The translations under genes were made by a program, and so were the position numbers. Of a stretch of 64,000 nt of DNA, positions 45,971 to 56,352 are shown piece after piece. The stretch's first letter is position 1; the number at the start of each line of letters is the position of its first letter. This stretch comes from Cutibacterium equinum (lineage in GTDB: Bacteria > Actinomycetota > Actinomycetes > Propionibacteriales > Propionibacteriaceae). The DNA lies in contig NZ_CP115668.1 in NCBI RefSeq assembly GCF_028021195.1, positions 1,178,001 to 1,242,000 of the forward strand. The letters are read 5' to 3'. Under the pieces are notes generated by a model. That model was not told where the DNA came from and made no database searches. It saw nothing but the letters and a program-made list of their open reading frames with translations.

Positions 45971-46747
45971 TCAGTGTCCTTCAGAGATGGAGGATGCCAC
46001 GTACTGTGCCGACAGCACGGTGAACACGTATGCCTGCAGGAAGCTCACGAACAACTCCAGCGCGAAGATGGCGAAACTGAGGATCAGGGAGACGCCACCA
46101 GCGACGTTGAACATGATGCTCGAGGGGTAAGTGAGAAGGAATCCGCCGCCAACGACGAAGATCATGATGACCAGGTGGCCAGCAAACATGTTGGCGAACA
46201 GTCGCAACGACAGCGTCAGCGGACGGGTGATGAAGTTCGACAGGAACTCCAGCGGAATAAGAATCCACCACAGGTACCACGGGACGCCGGGGGGAAGCGT
46301 CGCATCCTTGAGGTAGCGGATGCCCTTGGTCTTGAAGCCGGCAATGACATAGACGAACCATGTCACGATCGCCAGACCGTAGACGTAACCGATGTGGGAG
46401 AAGGTCGGGAACATGAAGATGAACAGTTCACCGAACAAGTTGTTGACGAGGACGAAGCTGAACAGCGCGACGAGATATGGCAGCCAAGGCTCGAAGCCAT
46501 GACCAATGGTGTCGCGCACCAGCGCGTTACGGATGAAGTTGTAGCAGTACTCGCCGAAGACCTGGCGTTTACCGGGAACGATCTTGAGGCCACTGCTCAT
46601 CCACAGCCAGAAGGCCATGACGATGATGAAGGCGATAATCGCCTGCCAGAACGGCTTGTCCATCCAAGCCACCCCGAAGACCCCGTCGAACTTGAAGTCC
46701 TCAAGCCCGGGAGTGTGGAACTCCAGGGGAGACACGATCACGTTCAC
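45971..46747 (-). CDS. atpB: F1Fo ATP synthase a subunit
   Basis: The stator channel subunit. The 258-residue protein has five or six helices, with the essential Arg in PLTLSLRLFANMFAG, and ends with the conserved helix ALELFVSFLQAYVFTVLSAQYV. The GTG start overlaps the stop of the small upstream gene by 4 nt. Confidence 0.96.
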   Translation of the reverse strand: MNVIVSPLEFHTPGLEDFKFDGVFGVAWMDKPFWQAIIAFIIVMAFWLWMSSGLKIVPGKRQVFGEYCYNFIRNALVRDTIGHGFEPWLPYLVALFSFVLVNNLFGELFIFMFPTFSHIGYVYGLAIVTWFVYVIAGFKTKGIRYLKDATLPPGVPWYLWWILIPLEFLSNFITRPLTLSLRLFANMFAGHLVIMIFVVGGGFLLTYPSSIMFNVAGGVSLILSFAIFALELFVSFLQAYVFTVLSAQYVASSISEGH

Positions 46748-46983
46748 TGACCCTCCCGGTCGTTGTTGGGTTCAGGCACGGTTCCGTACCGCTTGACGAT
46801 GAGGTAGACACTCGCCGCGAGGCCGACCATCATGCCGACGACGAAGATCCACATCTGGTGGAAGTGGCTGGACAACAGCCACCCGATGCCGCCGTAGAAA
46901 AGCATGCCCGCCAAGACGTAGCTCAAGACGCCCCACCCGTCGTCGCTGGAGGACGGCGTGGAGCTGGTACTCGTTCGCGTCAT
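46744..46983 (-). CDS. AtpZ/AtpI-like small membrane protein
   Basis: The 79-residue protein has two membrane helices (LSYVLAGMLFYGGIGWLLSS and MWIFVVGMMVGLAASVYLI), ending in a charged tail. The layout and position at the head of an ATP synthase operon fit AtpZ (an assembly or Mg2+ factor). It overlaps atpB by 4 nt. Confidence 0.8.
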   Translation of the reverse strand: MTRTSTSSTPSSSDDGWGVLSYVLAGMLFYGGIGWLLSSHFHQMWIFVVGMMVGLAASVYLIVKRYGTVPEPNNDREGQ

Positions 46984-47035
46984 TGAGTCCTGCCCATGTC
47001 CAGATTGACTTTAGCAGTCGTAGACCTGTTGGTGC

Positions 47036-47536
47036 TCATTGGTCCTCCATCGTCGCAGGAATGTCGGGGATGGAGGAGTCATGCTCGTGCGGGTCGTCGT
47101 AAATTCGCTGGGGATGTCGTCCGGCCACGACGATACCGACGATCCACGCGACGGACACGGCACTGATTGCTGCAGCACACGGGCCAGCGAGAAGGCCAGT
47201 GTGGTACTGGGCCAGAAGCGCGCCGAGACCACCGAGAACAGTGACCTGGATGATGAACAGCCCCAGTCCAGCAAGCCAGGATCCAGTGCGGTCCAGCAGG
47301 TGGACCCCGCGTCCGCAGGCCAAGAAACCAACCGAAATGGCCGTGCCGGCAAGAGCGCTGAGGGCCGACGCCAGATGAGGGGTGAGGAAGGCCGTCGTCA
47401 CTGCCGTGACCAGAAGCCCGGATGCTGTGGCCCACACCAGGCCGGTCCGGTATATCGGTGCCAATGTGTGCGAGGTCGCACGGGCGGGACGATCCACGGG
47501 CGCGTGTCTGGGACCAGTGATGGCGAAACTCGTCAT
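47036..47536 (-). CDS. atpI: AtpI-like membrane protein, first gene of the ATP synthase operon
   Basis: The 166-residue protein has four membrane helices starting at TGLVWATASGLLVTAVTTAFL. The pattern fits actinobacterial AtpI, which helps assemble the c ring. ATG 47536 is chosen because GGGGAGG lies about 9 nt before it; earlier in-frame starts lack a site. It is 52 nt upstream of the AtpZ-like gene, and 156 nt separate it from the WecA-like gene, leaving room for the operon promoter. Confidence 0.75.
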   Translation of the reverse strand: MTSFAITGPRHAPVDRPARATSHTLAPIYRTGLVWATASGLLVTAVTTAFLTPHLASALSALAGTAISVGFLACGRGVHLLDRTGSWLAGLGLFIIQVTVLGGLGALLAQYHTGLLAGPCAAAISAVSVAWIVGIVVAGRHPQRIYDDPHEHDSSIPDIPATMEDQ

Positions 47537-47692
47537 CTCGTCGTCCCTCCCCGCCGTCATAACTGATGGATCCAATGGTGATGAGTCAGGCCGTCTGAAC
47601 TCGGCAACGCGACGCTGTGAGTCGAGTGATTGGCCTGATGAGGTTGTCCTCGGTGAGAAACGTAACACATATCGCGCGATGACGTCGAGATC

Positions 47693-48796
47693 TCAGGCTT
47701 CGGCGGCCGGGTGCCGCGAGTTGGCCGTGGTCAGGACCACGCACATGAGAAGCCCGGCAATGACGATGACCACGGCCCACCAGTTCCTTTCCAAACCGAT
47801 GAACACCGTCCCGAAGGTCAACACCGTCGTCCACAGGTACATCAACAAGACGGCCCGGATGTGGGAGTGACCGCGCTGCAGGAGGCGATGGTGAAGGTGC
47901 TGCTTGTCGGCGACGAAGAACCAGGTTCCCCGCCAAGTTCGCCTGATGTATCCCATGACGAGGTCGAGGACGGGAATCGCGAGCACCATGAGGGGCACGA
48001 TGATCGGAAGATAGGCGGGAACCAAACCGCCCCCCTGAGCGGTCAGCGCCGTGGAGTCGATCTGCCCGGTAAGAGAAATCGTGGACGAGGCAAGCAACAA
48101 GCCCAGTAGCAAGGACCCCGAATCCCCCATGAACATCTTGGCCGGGTGCCAGTTGTGAGGCAGAAAACCCAGACATGCTCCCGCGGTGGCAGCGGTGATG
48201 AGGCTCGTCGTCGTCGCCACGACGAAGTCCTGTTCGTGGGCCAGCAAGTAGGTGTAGGAGAAGAACGCGAGGGAGCCAATGGCGACGACGCCAGAGGCCA
48301 GGCCATCCAGGCCGTCAATGAAGTTCACCGCGTTGGCACACAGCACGATGAAGAACACCGTGACGAGGATCGACGTCGGCGTGCCCAGGGCGATGATGGA
48401 GTTGGGCAGCGGAATCCAGAACATTCGCACACCCCCCGTGACGACGATTCCGGCCGCCAGGACCTGCCCTGCCGCTTTGGCCAATGCAGGTAGGTCAAGC
48501 AGGTCGTCAAGGACCCCCACGGCACAGATGACCGCTCCGGCAGCGCAGATCGTCAAGGCGTCGTCACCCACCAGGAGGTGACGTCCAAGGAAGGGCATGT
48601 TGCGGGCCAACAGACATCCCAGCGCCACTCCCCCCAGCATCGCCACCCCACCGAAGTACGGAACTGGCTTGGTGTGAACGTCTCTCGAGCGCACCTTGGC
48701 AACAGCCCCCCATCTCAGGGCAGCCTGCCGACACAGGCCGGACAACAAATAGGTCGTCAGGCCTGATGTCAGCATCACCAGGATGTACTCGCGCAT
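47693..48796 (-). CDS. WecA/TagO-like undecaprenyl-phosphate sugar-1-phosphate transferase
   Basis: The 367-residue membrane enzyme with about eleven helices moves a GlcNAc-1-phosphate-type sugar onto undecaprenyl phosphate at the inner face. Family motifs are VHTKPVPYFGG, GVLDDLLDLP (metal Asp pair), NAVNFIDGLDGLASG, FMGDSGSLLLG and the cytosolic DKQHLHHRLL. This starts wall-polymer or lipoglycan synthesis. Its place between the Sua5-like gene and atp genes is conserved in actinobacteria. The start is ATG 48796. Confidence 0.93.
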   Translation of the reverse strand: MREYILVMLTSGLTTYLLSGLCRQAALRWGAVAKVRSRDVHTKPVPYFGGVAMLGGVALGCLLARNMPFLGRHLLVGDDALTICAAGAVICAVGVLDDLLDLPALAKAAGQVLAAGIVVTGGVRMFWIPLPNSIIALGTPTSILVTVFFIVLCANAVNFIDGLDGLASGVVAIGSLAFFSYTYLLAHEQDFVVATTTSLITAATAGACLGFLPHNWHPAKMFMGDSGSLLLGLLLASSTISLTGQIDSTALTAQGGGLVPAYLPIIVPLMVLAIPVLDLVMGYIRRTWRGTWFFVADKQHLHHRLLQRGHSHIRAVLLMYLWTTVLTFGTVFIGLERNWWAVVIVIAGLLMCVVLTTANSRHPAAEA

Positions 48797-48805
48797 GGTT
48801 GTGGG

Positions 48806-49789
48806 TCACTCGTCGTCAGCAGATGTGACGGGGGTCTCGGTGAGCTCAACAGTCGGGGTCTCGGCAATGGTGTCAGTCTGGTCGGCGCCGGCGACGTCAT
48901 CGGTTGCCAAGGGCTCAGACTGGGCCTGGGCCACGGGACTCGGCTCGTTCGCCGCAATGTCCTCGGCCGTGGACTCGGCCTCGGAAGTGTCCTCCTCGGC
49001 GGGTTGATCGGTGGGTTCTTCCATTGCGACGACGTCGGGAGCGACCTCGTGGATGGCTTCCAGGGACAAGGCCCCCTGGCGAACAATCTTGCCGTCCGTG
49101 GTCGACACGAAGTCGATGATCGTCGAGGACGTCGCTACCTGGCTCGGGCCGGCGTCGAGATACACGGCCACGGAGACTCCGAGTTGATCCGCGGCTTCCT
49201 GGGCCGTCAGGGCTGCGGGCTGGCCCGACTTGTTCGCGCTCGAGACGGCCAGCGGCCCCGTCATGCGCAACAGCTCACGGGTTTGCTCCTGGTCTGGTAC
49301 ACGCACGGCCAAGGTGCCGTTGGTCTGTCCCAGGTCCATGCCAAGGGACTCCTGAGCACGGAGGATGAGGGTGAGGCCCCCTGGCCAGTACTTTTGCGCG
49401 AGGGCTTCTGCGGCCTCTGGAATGTGCTGGCACAAGGCGGGCAGGGCGACCGCATCGCTGACGAGAACTGGCGGTGGCATGTCCCGGCCGCGTTCCTTGG
49501 CATTGAGGAGACGCTGAACGGCCAAGGCATCAAAGGCGTCGGCGCCGATGCCATAGACGGTGTCGGTCGGGATGACGATGCATTCGCCGTCCGCGATGAC
49601 GTCCGCTGCCTGTTCCAGAGCATCCTCGCAGGTCTGCGGATTCGTGACATCGAGAATGAGCGGGGTGATCCCGGAGTCCTCAGTCGCGTCCTCCACCACG
49701 ACGGTCTCAGCCTGACTGTCAGTGGACTCCACATCGGGAGTCTCGGTCAGCTCATTGTCCTCGACCGTCGTCTGGTCAGTCTCATCCAT
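48806..49789 (-). CDS. Threonylcarbamoyl-AMP synthase (Sua5/YrdC/TsaC) with acidic tails
   Basis: The enzyme forms threonylcarbamoyl-AMP from Thr, bicarbonate and ATP for t6A37 of tRNA. The YrdC core (about residues 40-245) has TDTVYGIGADAFD, ERGRDMPPPVLVSD, KYWPGGLTLILRA, LAVRVPD, PLAVSSANKSGQPA and STIIDF. Acidic, Thr-rich, low-complexity tails flank it, and the phrase ELTETP occurs in both. ATG 49789 is chosen because AAGGA lies 8 nt upstream; it overlaps the prmC stop by 8 nt. Confidence 0.9.
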   Translation of the reverse strand: MDETDQTTVEDNELTETPDVESTDSQAETVVVEDATEDSGITPLILDVTNPQTCEDALEQAADVIADGECIVIPTDTVYGIGADAFDALAVQRLLNAKERGRDMPPPVLVSDAVALPALCQHIPEAAEALAQKYWPGGLTLILRAQESLGMDLGQTNGTLAVRVPDQEQTRELLRMTGPLAVSSANKSGQPAALTAQEAADQLGVSVAVYLDAGPSQVATSSTIIDFVSTTDGKIVRQGALSLEAIHEVAPDVVAMEEPTDQPAEEDTSEAESTAEDIAANEPSPVAQAQSEPLATDDVAGADQTDTIAETPTVELTETPVTSADDE

Positions 49790-50657
49790 GGCACCCATCC
49801 TTGCACCGTCGGCGGGCCGTGACGAACCTCGGCCTACCTGCGAGATCATCATGGTCCTCGATCTCGTCCCACTGCGCGGTCCTCGCCAATCTACGGGTCA
49901 GGGCTTCGCGGTGAGACTCGTCGTGCTCCATCACGAACAGGCCGCCCGGTGTGAGCAGTTGGGCGGCACGCTCGACAAGACGCAGTGGAAGGTCCAATCC
50001 GTCATCTCCGGAGAACAGCGCGACATCGGGTTCGTGCCCCGTGACGTCACTGGGTATGCCGTGGGCGTCGACGCGGCGCAAATAGGGCGGATTGGTGACG
50101 ACGACATCGAAGTGACGTCCATCATCGGGAACCTTGAGGGCATCACCGGCGAGAAGTTCCACCCCGGAACCAGCAAGGTTGCGACGTGTCCACACCAGGG
50201 CTTCCTCGTCGAGTTCCACCGCGCTGACCCTAGCTCCGGGCACCTCGTTGGCAACGGAAAGGGCTATGGCACCACTGCCCGCACACAGGTCGATGACGCT
50301 TGGAGAACCCCCCGCCATGACGAGTTGACGCGCCTGATCCACGGCACGTCCGGCCACCAATTCAGTCTCCAGTCGCGGAATGAACACCCCTGGACCGACC
50401 TCAAGGCGAATACCACGGAACCAGGCATGACCGACGATGTATTGAATCGGTTCCCCGGATCGACGTCGGTCCACCATCTCGTTGAACCGATCCTCGTCAC
50501 GGGGGCTCACACTCGAGACGAGGATGAGCTTTGCGGGTTGGACGTCAAGGGCCTCGCACAACAGCATCCGTGCTTCTGCAGCCGGGTTCTCGATACCTCC
50601 AGTGGTCAGCTGCCGGGTGGCGCGCGCCAGGACAAGTGAGGGGCTGGGGTCCCTCAT
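49782..50657 (-). CDS. prmC: Peptide chain release factor N5-glutamine methyltransferase
   Basis: PrmC methylates the GGQ glutamine of release factors 1 and 2. The 291-residue protein has an N-terminal helical domain, [19 protein letters not shown], the AdoMet motif [16 protein letters not shown] and the catalytic NPPY. Its start overlaps the prfA stop by 4 nt, coupling the methylase to its substrate. Confidence 0.96.
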   Translation of the reverse strand: MRDPSPSLVLARATRQLTTGGIENPAAEARMLLCEALDVQPAKLILVSSVSPRDEDRFNEMVDRRRSGEPIQYIVGHAWFRGIRLEVGPGVFIPRLETELVAGRAVDQARQLVMAGGSPSVIDLCAGSGAIALSVANEVPGARVSAVELDEEALVWTRRNLAGSGVELLAGDALKVPDDGRHFDVVVTNPPYLRRVDAHGIPSDVTGHEPDVALFSGDDGLDLPLRLVERAAQLLTPGGLFVMEHDESHREALTRRLARTAQWDEIEDHDDLAGRPRFVTARRRCKDGCHG

Positions 50658-51742
50658 GAGGATTCCTGCCCTTCAGGACGGTCGGCCATCCGCCGTCTCA
50701 CCTCGTCGGCGTGGAGGGCATCGAGGACCTCTCCGAGGTCGCCGGCGAGGATCTGGTCAAGTTTGCGGGACTTGTAGCCGATGCGGTGATCAGTGAGCCG
50801 GTTCTCCGGGAAATTGTAGGTCCGTACTCGCGCGGAGCGGTCGACCGTACGAACCTGGTCGCGACGCATGCGATCATTCTCGTCGGCAGCCTGCTGGGCA
50901 GCCAGGGCAGCCACTTTCGCACGCAGCATCCGCATCGCCTCGGCCTTGTTCTGCAACTGGCTGCGTTCGTTCTGGCAACTGGCGACGATGCCGGTGGGGA
51001 GATGGGTGAGCCGTACTGCGGAATCAGTGGTGTTGACTCCCTGCCCGCCGGGGCCTGAGGAGCGGTACACGTCGACGCGGACGTCGGCGGGATCAATGTC
51101 GACCTCGGTCTCGTCGACATCAGGCATGACGAGGACACCGACCGCCGAGGTGTGAATGCGTCCGGCAGATTCGGTCACCGGCACCCGTTGCACACGATGA
51201 ACGCCGCCCTCGTGTTTGAGATAGCCGTAGGCCGGGCGTGACGGCACACCCTCAACGGCAACGACGACGCTGCGATAACCCCCCAGATCGGTCACCTCGC
51301 TGGTGAGCTCACGGACTGTCCACCCCACCCTCTCTGCGTACCGGGTGTACATCCGAAGTATGTCGGCGGCGAAGAGGGCGGATTCCTCGCCACCCTCACC
51401 GGAATGAATCTCGACCAGGGCGTCCTCCTGATCGAGTGGGTCTGAGGGAGCGAGCAACTCAGTCAACTCAGCGTCGGCAGCCTCACGATGGTTACGCAGG
51501 GTTTCAGCTTCCTGCGCGAAGGCGGGGTCCTCGTCGGCGAGGTCCTCTGCGGCCTGGATGTCTGCGCTCAAGTGGTCAACGCGGTCAGCGACGGACACGA
51601 CGTGACGCAGTCTCGAGTGGCGTTTGCCCAGGCGTCGCATCTCGGCGGGGTCAGACAGCACCTGCGGGTCGGCGAGTTGAGTTTCAATCTCTCGGAGCCG
51701 ACGACGCACCTCGTCAAGTGCTCGTTGCGTGGATTCGCTCAT
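50654..51742 (-). CDS. prfA: Peptide chain release factor 1
   Basis: RF1 reads UAA and UAG. The 362-residue protein has the catalytic [16 protein letters not shown] and the codon-recognition tripeptide in QRVPVTES (P-V-T, the PxT type of RF1 rather than the SPF type of RF2). ATG 51742 is only 3 nt after AGGAGG, so an upstream TTG (51757) is a possible alternative. Two hairpins in front separate it from rpmE. Confidence 0.96.
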   Translation of the reverse strand: MSESTQRALDEVRRRLREIETQLADPQVLSDPAEMRRLGKRHSRLRHVVSVADRVDHLSADIQAAEDLADEDPAFAQEAETLRNHREAADAELTELLAPSDPLDQEDALVEIHSGEGGEESALFAADILRMYTRYAERVGWTVRELTSEVTDLGGYRSVVVAVEGVPSRPAYGYLKHEGGVHRVQRVPVTESAGRIHTSAVGVLVMPDVDETEVDIDPADVRVDVYRSSGPGGQGVNTTDSAVRLTHLPTGIVASCQNERSQLQNKAEAMRMLRAKVAALAAQQAADENDRMRRDQVRTVDRSARVRTYNFPENRLTDHRIGYKSRKLDQILAGDLGEVLDALHADEVRRRMADRPEGQESS

Positions 51743-51762
51743 GACCCTCCTGGCCAACCATG

Positions 51763-51824
51763 CCGGGGCCGTCGACAGGCCCCGGAAATGACCATGACGC
51801 CGAGCATCAGCCCGGCGTCATGGT
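51763..51824 (-). terminator. Two hairpins between rpmE and prfA
   Basis: accatgacgccg / cggcgtcatggt (51791-51824) makes a 12-bp stem, and ccggggcc / ggccccgg (51763-51785) makes an 8-bp stem. Both follow the rpmE stop in the direction of transcription and come before prfA. They likely terminate or limit rpmE mRNA. Confidence 0.7.
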
Positions 51825-51846
51825 GATACGTCATTGAGAGACGACG

Positions 51847-52056
51847 TCAGTTCTTCTTGCCGTAGCGGCGCTCGAACCGGGCGACGCGGCCGCCGGTGTC
51901 GAGGATCTTCTGCTTACCGGTGTAGAACGGGTGGCACTTCGAGCAGACGTCGGCGTTGAGGGTGCCCGACGTCGAGGTGCTGCGGGTGGTGAAGGTGTTC
52001 CCACAGGTGCACACCACGGTCGTCTCGTGGTATTCGGGATGGATTCCCTGCTTCAT
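51847..52056 (-). CDS. rpmE: 50S ribosomal protein L31
   Basis: The 69-residue L31 is of the zinc-binding (C+) type: C-T-C in VVCTCGNTF and CSKC in DVCSKCHPF are the four ligands. Paralogous C- forms replace it under zinc shortage in many bacteria. AAGGAG lies before ATG 52056. It sits between rho and prfA, the usual actinobacterial order. Confidence 0.96.
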   Translation of the reverse strand: MKQGIHPEYHETTVVCTCGNTFTTRSTSTSGTLNADVCSKCHPFYTGKQKILDTGGRVARFERRYGKKN

Positions 52057-52170
52057 ATGTGATCTCCTTGTCAAACGTGCCCCGGGTCGCCCGACTGATT
52101 CATTCGGACGTGAACCGGAACCGGCGTTCGACAATACACCGAACCACCGGCGCCGGTCCACTTGACGGCA

Positions 52171-54078
52171 TCATTCCTGGCTGGGGGTTGTCTTGGAGAT
52201 TGTGTACAGGAACTCGACGTTCGTCTGGGTCTTGCGCAGCCGCGAGAGCATCATCTCAAGGGCCTGAGATCCTTCCAGACCGGAGAGAACCCGGCGCAAC
52301 TTCCACATGATCGCGGTCTCCTCTCGCGAGAGCAACAGTTCCTCGCGGCGAGTACCGGAAGCGTCGACGTCGATGGCCGGGAAGAGTCGCTTGTTGGCGA
52401 ATTCGCGGCGCAGGCGCAACTCCATGTTGCCTGTGCCTTTGAACTCCTCGAAGATGACCTCATCCATCTTGGAGCCGGTCTCCACCAGCGCCGTGGCCAG
52501 AATCGTCAAGGAGCCGCCGTGCTCAATGTTTCGAGCGGCGCCGAAGAACTTCTTGGGCGGGTACAGGGCGGCCGAGTCGACACCACCGGAGAGGATACGT
52601 CCCGACGCGGGCGCGGCCAGGTTGTAGGCCCGCCCCAGACGGGTGATGCCGTCGAGCAAGATGACGACGTCATGGCCGAGCTCCACCAGACGCTTGGCAC
52701 GTTCGATGGCCAACTCGGACAACTGGGTGTGGTCGTCGGCAGGACGATCGAAGGTCGACGCAATGACCTCACCACTGACGGTCCGCTGGAAGTCGGTGAC
52801 TTCCTCGGGACGCTCGTCGACCAGCACCACCATGAGGTGCACCTCAGGGTTGTTCTTGGTGATCGAGTTCGCGATCGACTGCATGATCATCGTCTTGCCA
52901 GCCTTTGGGGGCGAGACGATGAGGCCGCGCTGTCCCTTGCCGATCGGGCTGACCAGATCGATGATGCGGCCGGTCATGTTCTTGGGGTCATCCTCGAGGC
53001 GCAGACGTTCCTGCGGATACAGCGGGGTGAGTTTGGAGAACTCGGGACGCTGCTTCATCTGCTCGAGGTCAGCACCATTGACCTGTTCGATCGTGACCAG
53101 GGGTGCGAATTTCTCGCGCCTCTCCCCCTCTCGGTGAGCGCGCATCTGACCGACGATGACGTCTCCCTTGCGCAGCCCGTGACGGCGGGCCATGGCCATC
53201 GAGACATAGGCGTCATTCGGGCCGGGCAGGTACCCCGAGGTGCGCACGAAGGCGTACTGGTCGCGAATGTCGAGAATGCCGGAGCACGGTACGAGGACGT
53301 CATCCTCGCGGACATTGGGTTCGGAATCCGAGTAACGCTCGTTGGGACGCTTTCGACGGTTCTGTCGATCGCGTTGACGACGTCGGCGTGACCGGCGACC
53401 ACCGTTTCCGTATTCCGAGGAGCGGCCGAGATCGTCGTCAGACTCCTGGTTCGAGTCGCTGTCATTGTTGCGGTCGCGGTGAGTTCCGCGCTCCAGTTGG
53501 GAACGCTCGCTATTCTTCCCGCGCGACAGCGCCTCCAGTCGAGCACCAACCTCGTCGTTGACATCACTGTCCCCGGAATCGCCGTTGGAATTGTCTCGGG
53601 ATGTGTTGCGAGCACGACGACGCGGCGAATCTCCTCGGCCACCACGCGTACCATTGTCACGACGTGGTCCGTCGTTGGAACCGTCGCCGCCACGCTGGTC
53701 CTCGCCGTCTTGTCCCTTCGACTCGTCGGCACGCTTCTTCGCCTCCGCAGCCTCGAGAAGGTCACCAACCGATGGGGTCTTCTCATCTTGGGAGGAGCGA
53801 GAATCGGAGGCAAGCGAGCCCTTGTCTCGGCCGCGTGGGGCACGCTGGGGACCGGCCTGGTCCCCCTCAGCGGACGTGTGGGACTCAAGTCCCCCACGAC
53901 GACGAGGGGCTGATGTCTGGCTTCCGGGGTATCCCCCTTCCAAGATGGCGGCCACGAGATCAGCCTTGCGCATACTGCGAGCTCCCTTGATACCCATCTG
54001 GGTGGCGATGGATCGAAGCTCAGGCAGCAACTTCGTGGACAGATCCGAGGATCCACCCGGCTGTGAGATGTGAGTCAC
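52171..54078 (-). CDS. rho: Transcription termination factor Rho, with long charged insert
   Basis: The 635-residue hexameric RNA helicase starts with a SAP-like Rho N-terminal domain ([25 protein letters not shown]). A long low-complexity stretch rich in Arg, Asp, Gly, Ser and Asn follows (about residues 50-270). The cold-shock RNA-binding domain ([18 protein letters not shown]) and the ATPase with P-loop PPKAGKT, DERPEEV and [13 protein letters not shown] come next. Such inserts are typical of actinobacteria and can bind RNA. GTG 54078 (GTGACTCAC) is chosen because AGGGAC lies 6 nt upstream and the N-terminal domain begins right after it. Confidence 0.95.
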   Translation of the reverse strand: MTHISQPGGSSDLSTKLLPELRSIATQMGIKGARSMRKADLVAAILEGGYPGSQTSAPRRRGGLESHTSAEGDQAGPQRAPRGRDKGSLASDSRSSQDEKTPSVGDLLEAAEAKKRADESKGQDGEDQRGGDGSNDGPRRDNGTRGGRGDSPRRRARNTSRDNSNGDSGDSDVNDEVGARLEALSRGKNSERSQLERGTHRDRNNDSDSNQESDDDLGRSSEYGNGGRRSRRRRQRDRQNRRKRPNERYSDSEPNVREDDVLVPCSGILDIRDQYAFVRTSGYLPGPNDAYVSMAMARRHGLRKGDVIVGQMRAHREGERREKFAPLVTIEQVNGADLEQMKQRPEFSKLTPLYPQERLRLEDDPKNMTGRIIDLVSPIGKGQRGLIVSPPKAGKTMIMQSIANSITKNNPEVHLMVVLVDERPEEVTDFQRTVSGEVIASTFDRPADDHTQLSELAIERAKRLVELGHDVVILLDGITRLGRAYNLAAPASGRILSGGVDSAALYPPKKFFGAARNIEHGGSLTILATALVETGSKMDEVIFEEFKGTGNMELRLRREFANKRLFPAIDVDASGTRREELLLSREETAIMWKLRRVLSGLEGSQALEMMLSRLRKTQTNVEFLYTISKTTPSQE

Positions 54079-54378
54079 GTATGTCCCTTCGAATTGCCCC
54101 CGGTCGATGCACTTTCCGGCGGGCGAGGTTTCAACGGGCCTGCCGTCGGGATCGACAATGGGTCGGGCGGCTGACACCACGGAGATCCGGGATGGTCTGC
54201 TGAGCGAGACTCTCGGCCGTGGTGTGGCGTTCGAGGCCCTCGAACGCCGAGGACATGGTCCCCACGGACAGGACGGTGACACAGGGCCACGACTCGATCG
54301 TCAATGGGGAATTGCGCACATCCGGTGCGCGTGCGCCACCACTATAACGCACAAACCGGATTGCATTGACACCATTCC
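54079..54378 (-). promoter_or_regulatory. rho promoter and long 5' leader
   Basis: On the reverse strand TATAGT (54341-54346) fits a -10 element, leaving an untranslated leader of about 255 nt before the GTG of rho. The leader contains a perfect 9-bp hairpin, ggcgttcga / tcgaacgcc with a ggccc loop (54226-54248). rho is often autoregulated through its leader, so this fits attenuation by Rho itself. No protein gene is supported here. Confidence 0.5.
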
Positions 54379-55269
54379 TCAAAGAATATGAACGCCTTCA
54401 CCGACACGAAGATCCCGGGAGACAAAGCCAGTGGCATCGACGTCGCAGCCTTCCTCGAGCTGAGTCCGGGTCCCCAGGGCCAGGACAGCCGGACCGGCGC
54501 CGGAGATGACGGCCGGGACACCACGATCACGCAAGGAGTCCATGAGCGCGCCCGACTCGGGCATGAGGGTACGACGGTAGGGCTGGTGCAGCCAGTCCTC
54601 GGTGGCGGCCAACAGGTGTTCCGGCGCGGTCGTCAGGGCTGTGACCAGGAGTGAGGCGGCCAAGACTTGGTGCACGGCGTCGCCACGATCAACCTGCTCA
54701 GGAAGGACCTGCCGGGCCAGCGCGGTGGGCACATGGCGATCGGGGATGAAAACCCTCCCGATGATGGACGGGTCGACCCTCAGACCGATGTGATGGACGA
54801 CATCTCCCCTCGACCACGCGAGCTGAGCTCCACCAAAGATGGCCGGGGCGACATTGTCGGGATGTCCCTCGATCGCAGCAGCCAGTCTCAACAGCTCAGT
54901 GCGATCCAGCGGAACTGCGGGACGCGCCACCCCCCATGCCAGGGCCAAGCCGGACACGATGGCCGCGGCCGAGGACCCAAGGCCACGGCTGTGCGGGATG
55001 GCATTGACAGCCCTCAGGTGCAGGCCGGCGTCAGGACGGGGGTACCCGAATTCGGCGAGTCCCTGCCGCAACGTCGCGACGACAAGGTGGGACTCGTCGT
55101 GAGGAACAGTGTCCGCCCCTTCACCAGTCACATCAATGTGCACACCGGGTCGATCAAGGACGTCGACCTCAACCTCGTCCCACAGGTCCAGTGCCAGACC
55201 CATGCAGTCGTAGCCGGGGCCCAGATTCGCCGCGGTGGCGGGAACACGCACCCGCACGCTGTCAGCCAT
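54379..55269 (-). CDS. thrB: Homoserine kinase
   Basis: A GHMP kinase that phosphorylates homoserine in threonine synthesis. The 296-residue protein has VPATAANLGPGYDCMGLAL near the start and the ATP-binding IPHSRGLGSSAAAIV. The C-terminal GHMP motif region reads AVISGAGPAVLAL. ATG 55269 is used; ATG 55272 lies directly in front. It is 10 nt after thrC. Confidence 0.95.
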   Translation of the reverse strand: MADSVRVRVPATAANLGPGYDCMGLALDLWDEVEVDVLDRPGVHIDVTGEGADTVPHDESHLVVATLRQGLAEFGYPRPDAGLHLRAVNAIPHSRGLGSSAAAIVSGLALAWGVARPAVPLDRTELLRLAAAIEGHPDNVAPAIFGGAQLAWSRGDVVHHIGLRVDPSIIGRVFIPDRHVPTALARQVLPEQVDRGDAVHQVLAASLLVTALTTAPEHLLAATEDWLHQPYRRTLMPESGALMDSLRDRGVPAVISGAGPAVLALGTRTQLEEGCDVDATGFVSRDLRVGEGVHIL

Positions 55270-55279
55270 CATCAACCTC

Positions 55280-56350
55280 TCAGGAGTGCAGATCCAGCAC
55301 AGCCGCGACCTTGTCAGTCGATGCCTCGACGGCCTGCCTCGACATGGTGGTGCGGCTCAGTGCAGTGTCGATGTCCTTGAGTCCATTACCCGTCACTGTA
55401 ATGACGATGCGCTGCCCGGGCTCCAGACGGCCCTCGGATTTCAGCTTGAGGAGACCAGCCACGCCAGCGGCCGAGGCAGGTTCGACGAAAATACCCTCAC
55501 GGGCTGCCAGGAAGGCCTGGGCGTCGAGGATCTGCTCGTCGGTGACGGCCTCGATGAGGCCGTGTGACTCGTCGCGGGCAGCCAGTGCGCGGGCACCCGA
55601 TGCGGGCCGACCGATACGAATGGCCGTGGCCACCGTCTCGGGATCATCGACGTCGTGGCCCAGCACCAGCGGAGCAGCACCGGCAGCCTGGAAACCGAAC
55701 ATCCTCGGGGTGTGGCTGGCAGGGCCGTCCGTGGCGTACTCACGGTAACCCTGCCAATAGGCGGTGATATTTCCTGCGTTGCCCACCGGCAGGGCATGAA
55801 TGTCAGGGGCATCGCCGAGGGCGTCGACGACCTCGAAAGCGGCCGTCTTCTGGCCCTCGATGCGGTACGGGTTGACCGAATTCACCAAGGACACCGGGAA
55901 GCTCTCGGCCAGTTCGCGAGCAATGCGAAGGCAGTCGTCGAAATTGCCGAGAACCTCAATAATGCGACCGCCATGGACGACGGCCTGGGCAAGTTTGCCA
56001 GCCGCGATCTTTCCCTGGGGAAGAAGGACGACTGGGGTCAGGCCAGCCCGGGTTGCGTAGGCTGAGGCCGAGGCCGAGGTGTTGCCGGTGGAAGCACACA
56101 CGACAGCCTTGGAGCCATCAGCGAGGGCCTTCGTCATGGCCATCGTCATACCCCGGTCCTTGAAGGACCCAGTCGGATTGGCTCCCTCCACCTTGATCCA
56201 CACCGATGCGTCAAGCTCAGCACCCAGACGCGGTGCCGGCACCAGCGGGGTGGAGCCCTCCCCCAAGGTGACGATCCAGTCGATACCGTCCATGGGGAGA
56301 CGGTCACGGTAGTGCTCGATGACGCCGAAGGGGCGTTTACGCTGGGGCAT
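55280..56350 (-). CDS. thrC: Threonine synthase
   Basis: The PLP enzyme converts O-phosphohomoserine to threonine. The 356-residue short form has [15 protein letters not shown], the PLP lysine (Lys64) in [11 protein letters not shown], the [10 protein letters not shown] phosphate loop and [14 protein letters not shown] 56350 starts 2 nt past the hom stop. It lies between hom and thrB in the classic hom-thrC-thrB operon. Confidence 0.97.
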   Translation of the reverse strand: MPQRKRPFGVIEHYRDRLPMDGIDWIVTLGEGSTPLVPAPRLGAELDASVWIKVEGANPTGSFKDRGMTMAMTKALADGSKAVVCASTGNTSASASAYATRAGLTPVVLLPQGKIAAGKLAQAVVHGGRIIEVLGNFDDCLRIARELAESFPVSLVNSVNPYRIEGQKTAAFEVVDALGDAPDIHALPVGNAGNITAYWQGYREYATDGPASHTPRMFGFQAAGAAPLVLGHDVDDPETVATAIRIGRPASGARALAARDESHGLIEAVTDEQILDAQAFLAAREGIFVEPASAAGVAGLLKLKSEGRLEPGQRIVITVTGNGLKDIDTALSRTTMSRQAVEASTDKVAAVLDLHS

Positions 56351-56352
56351 GA

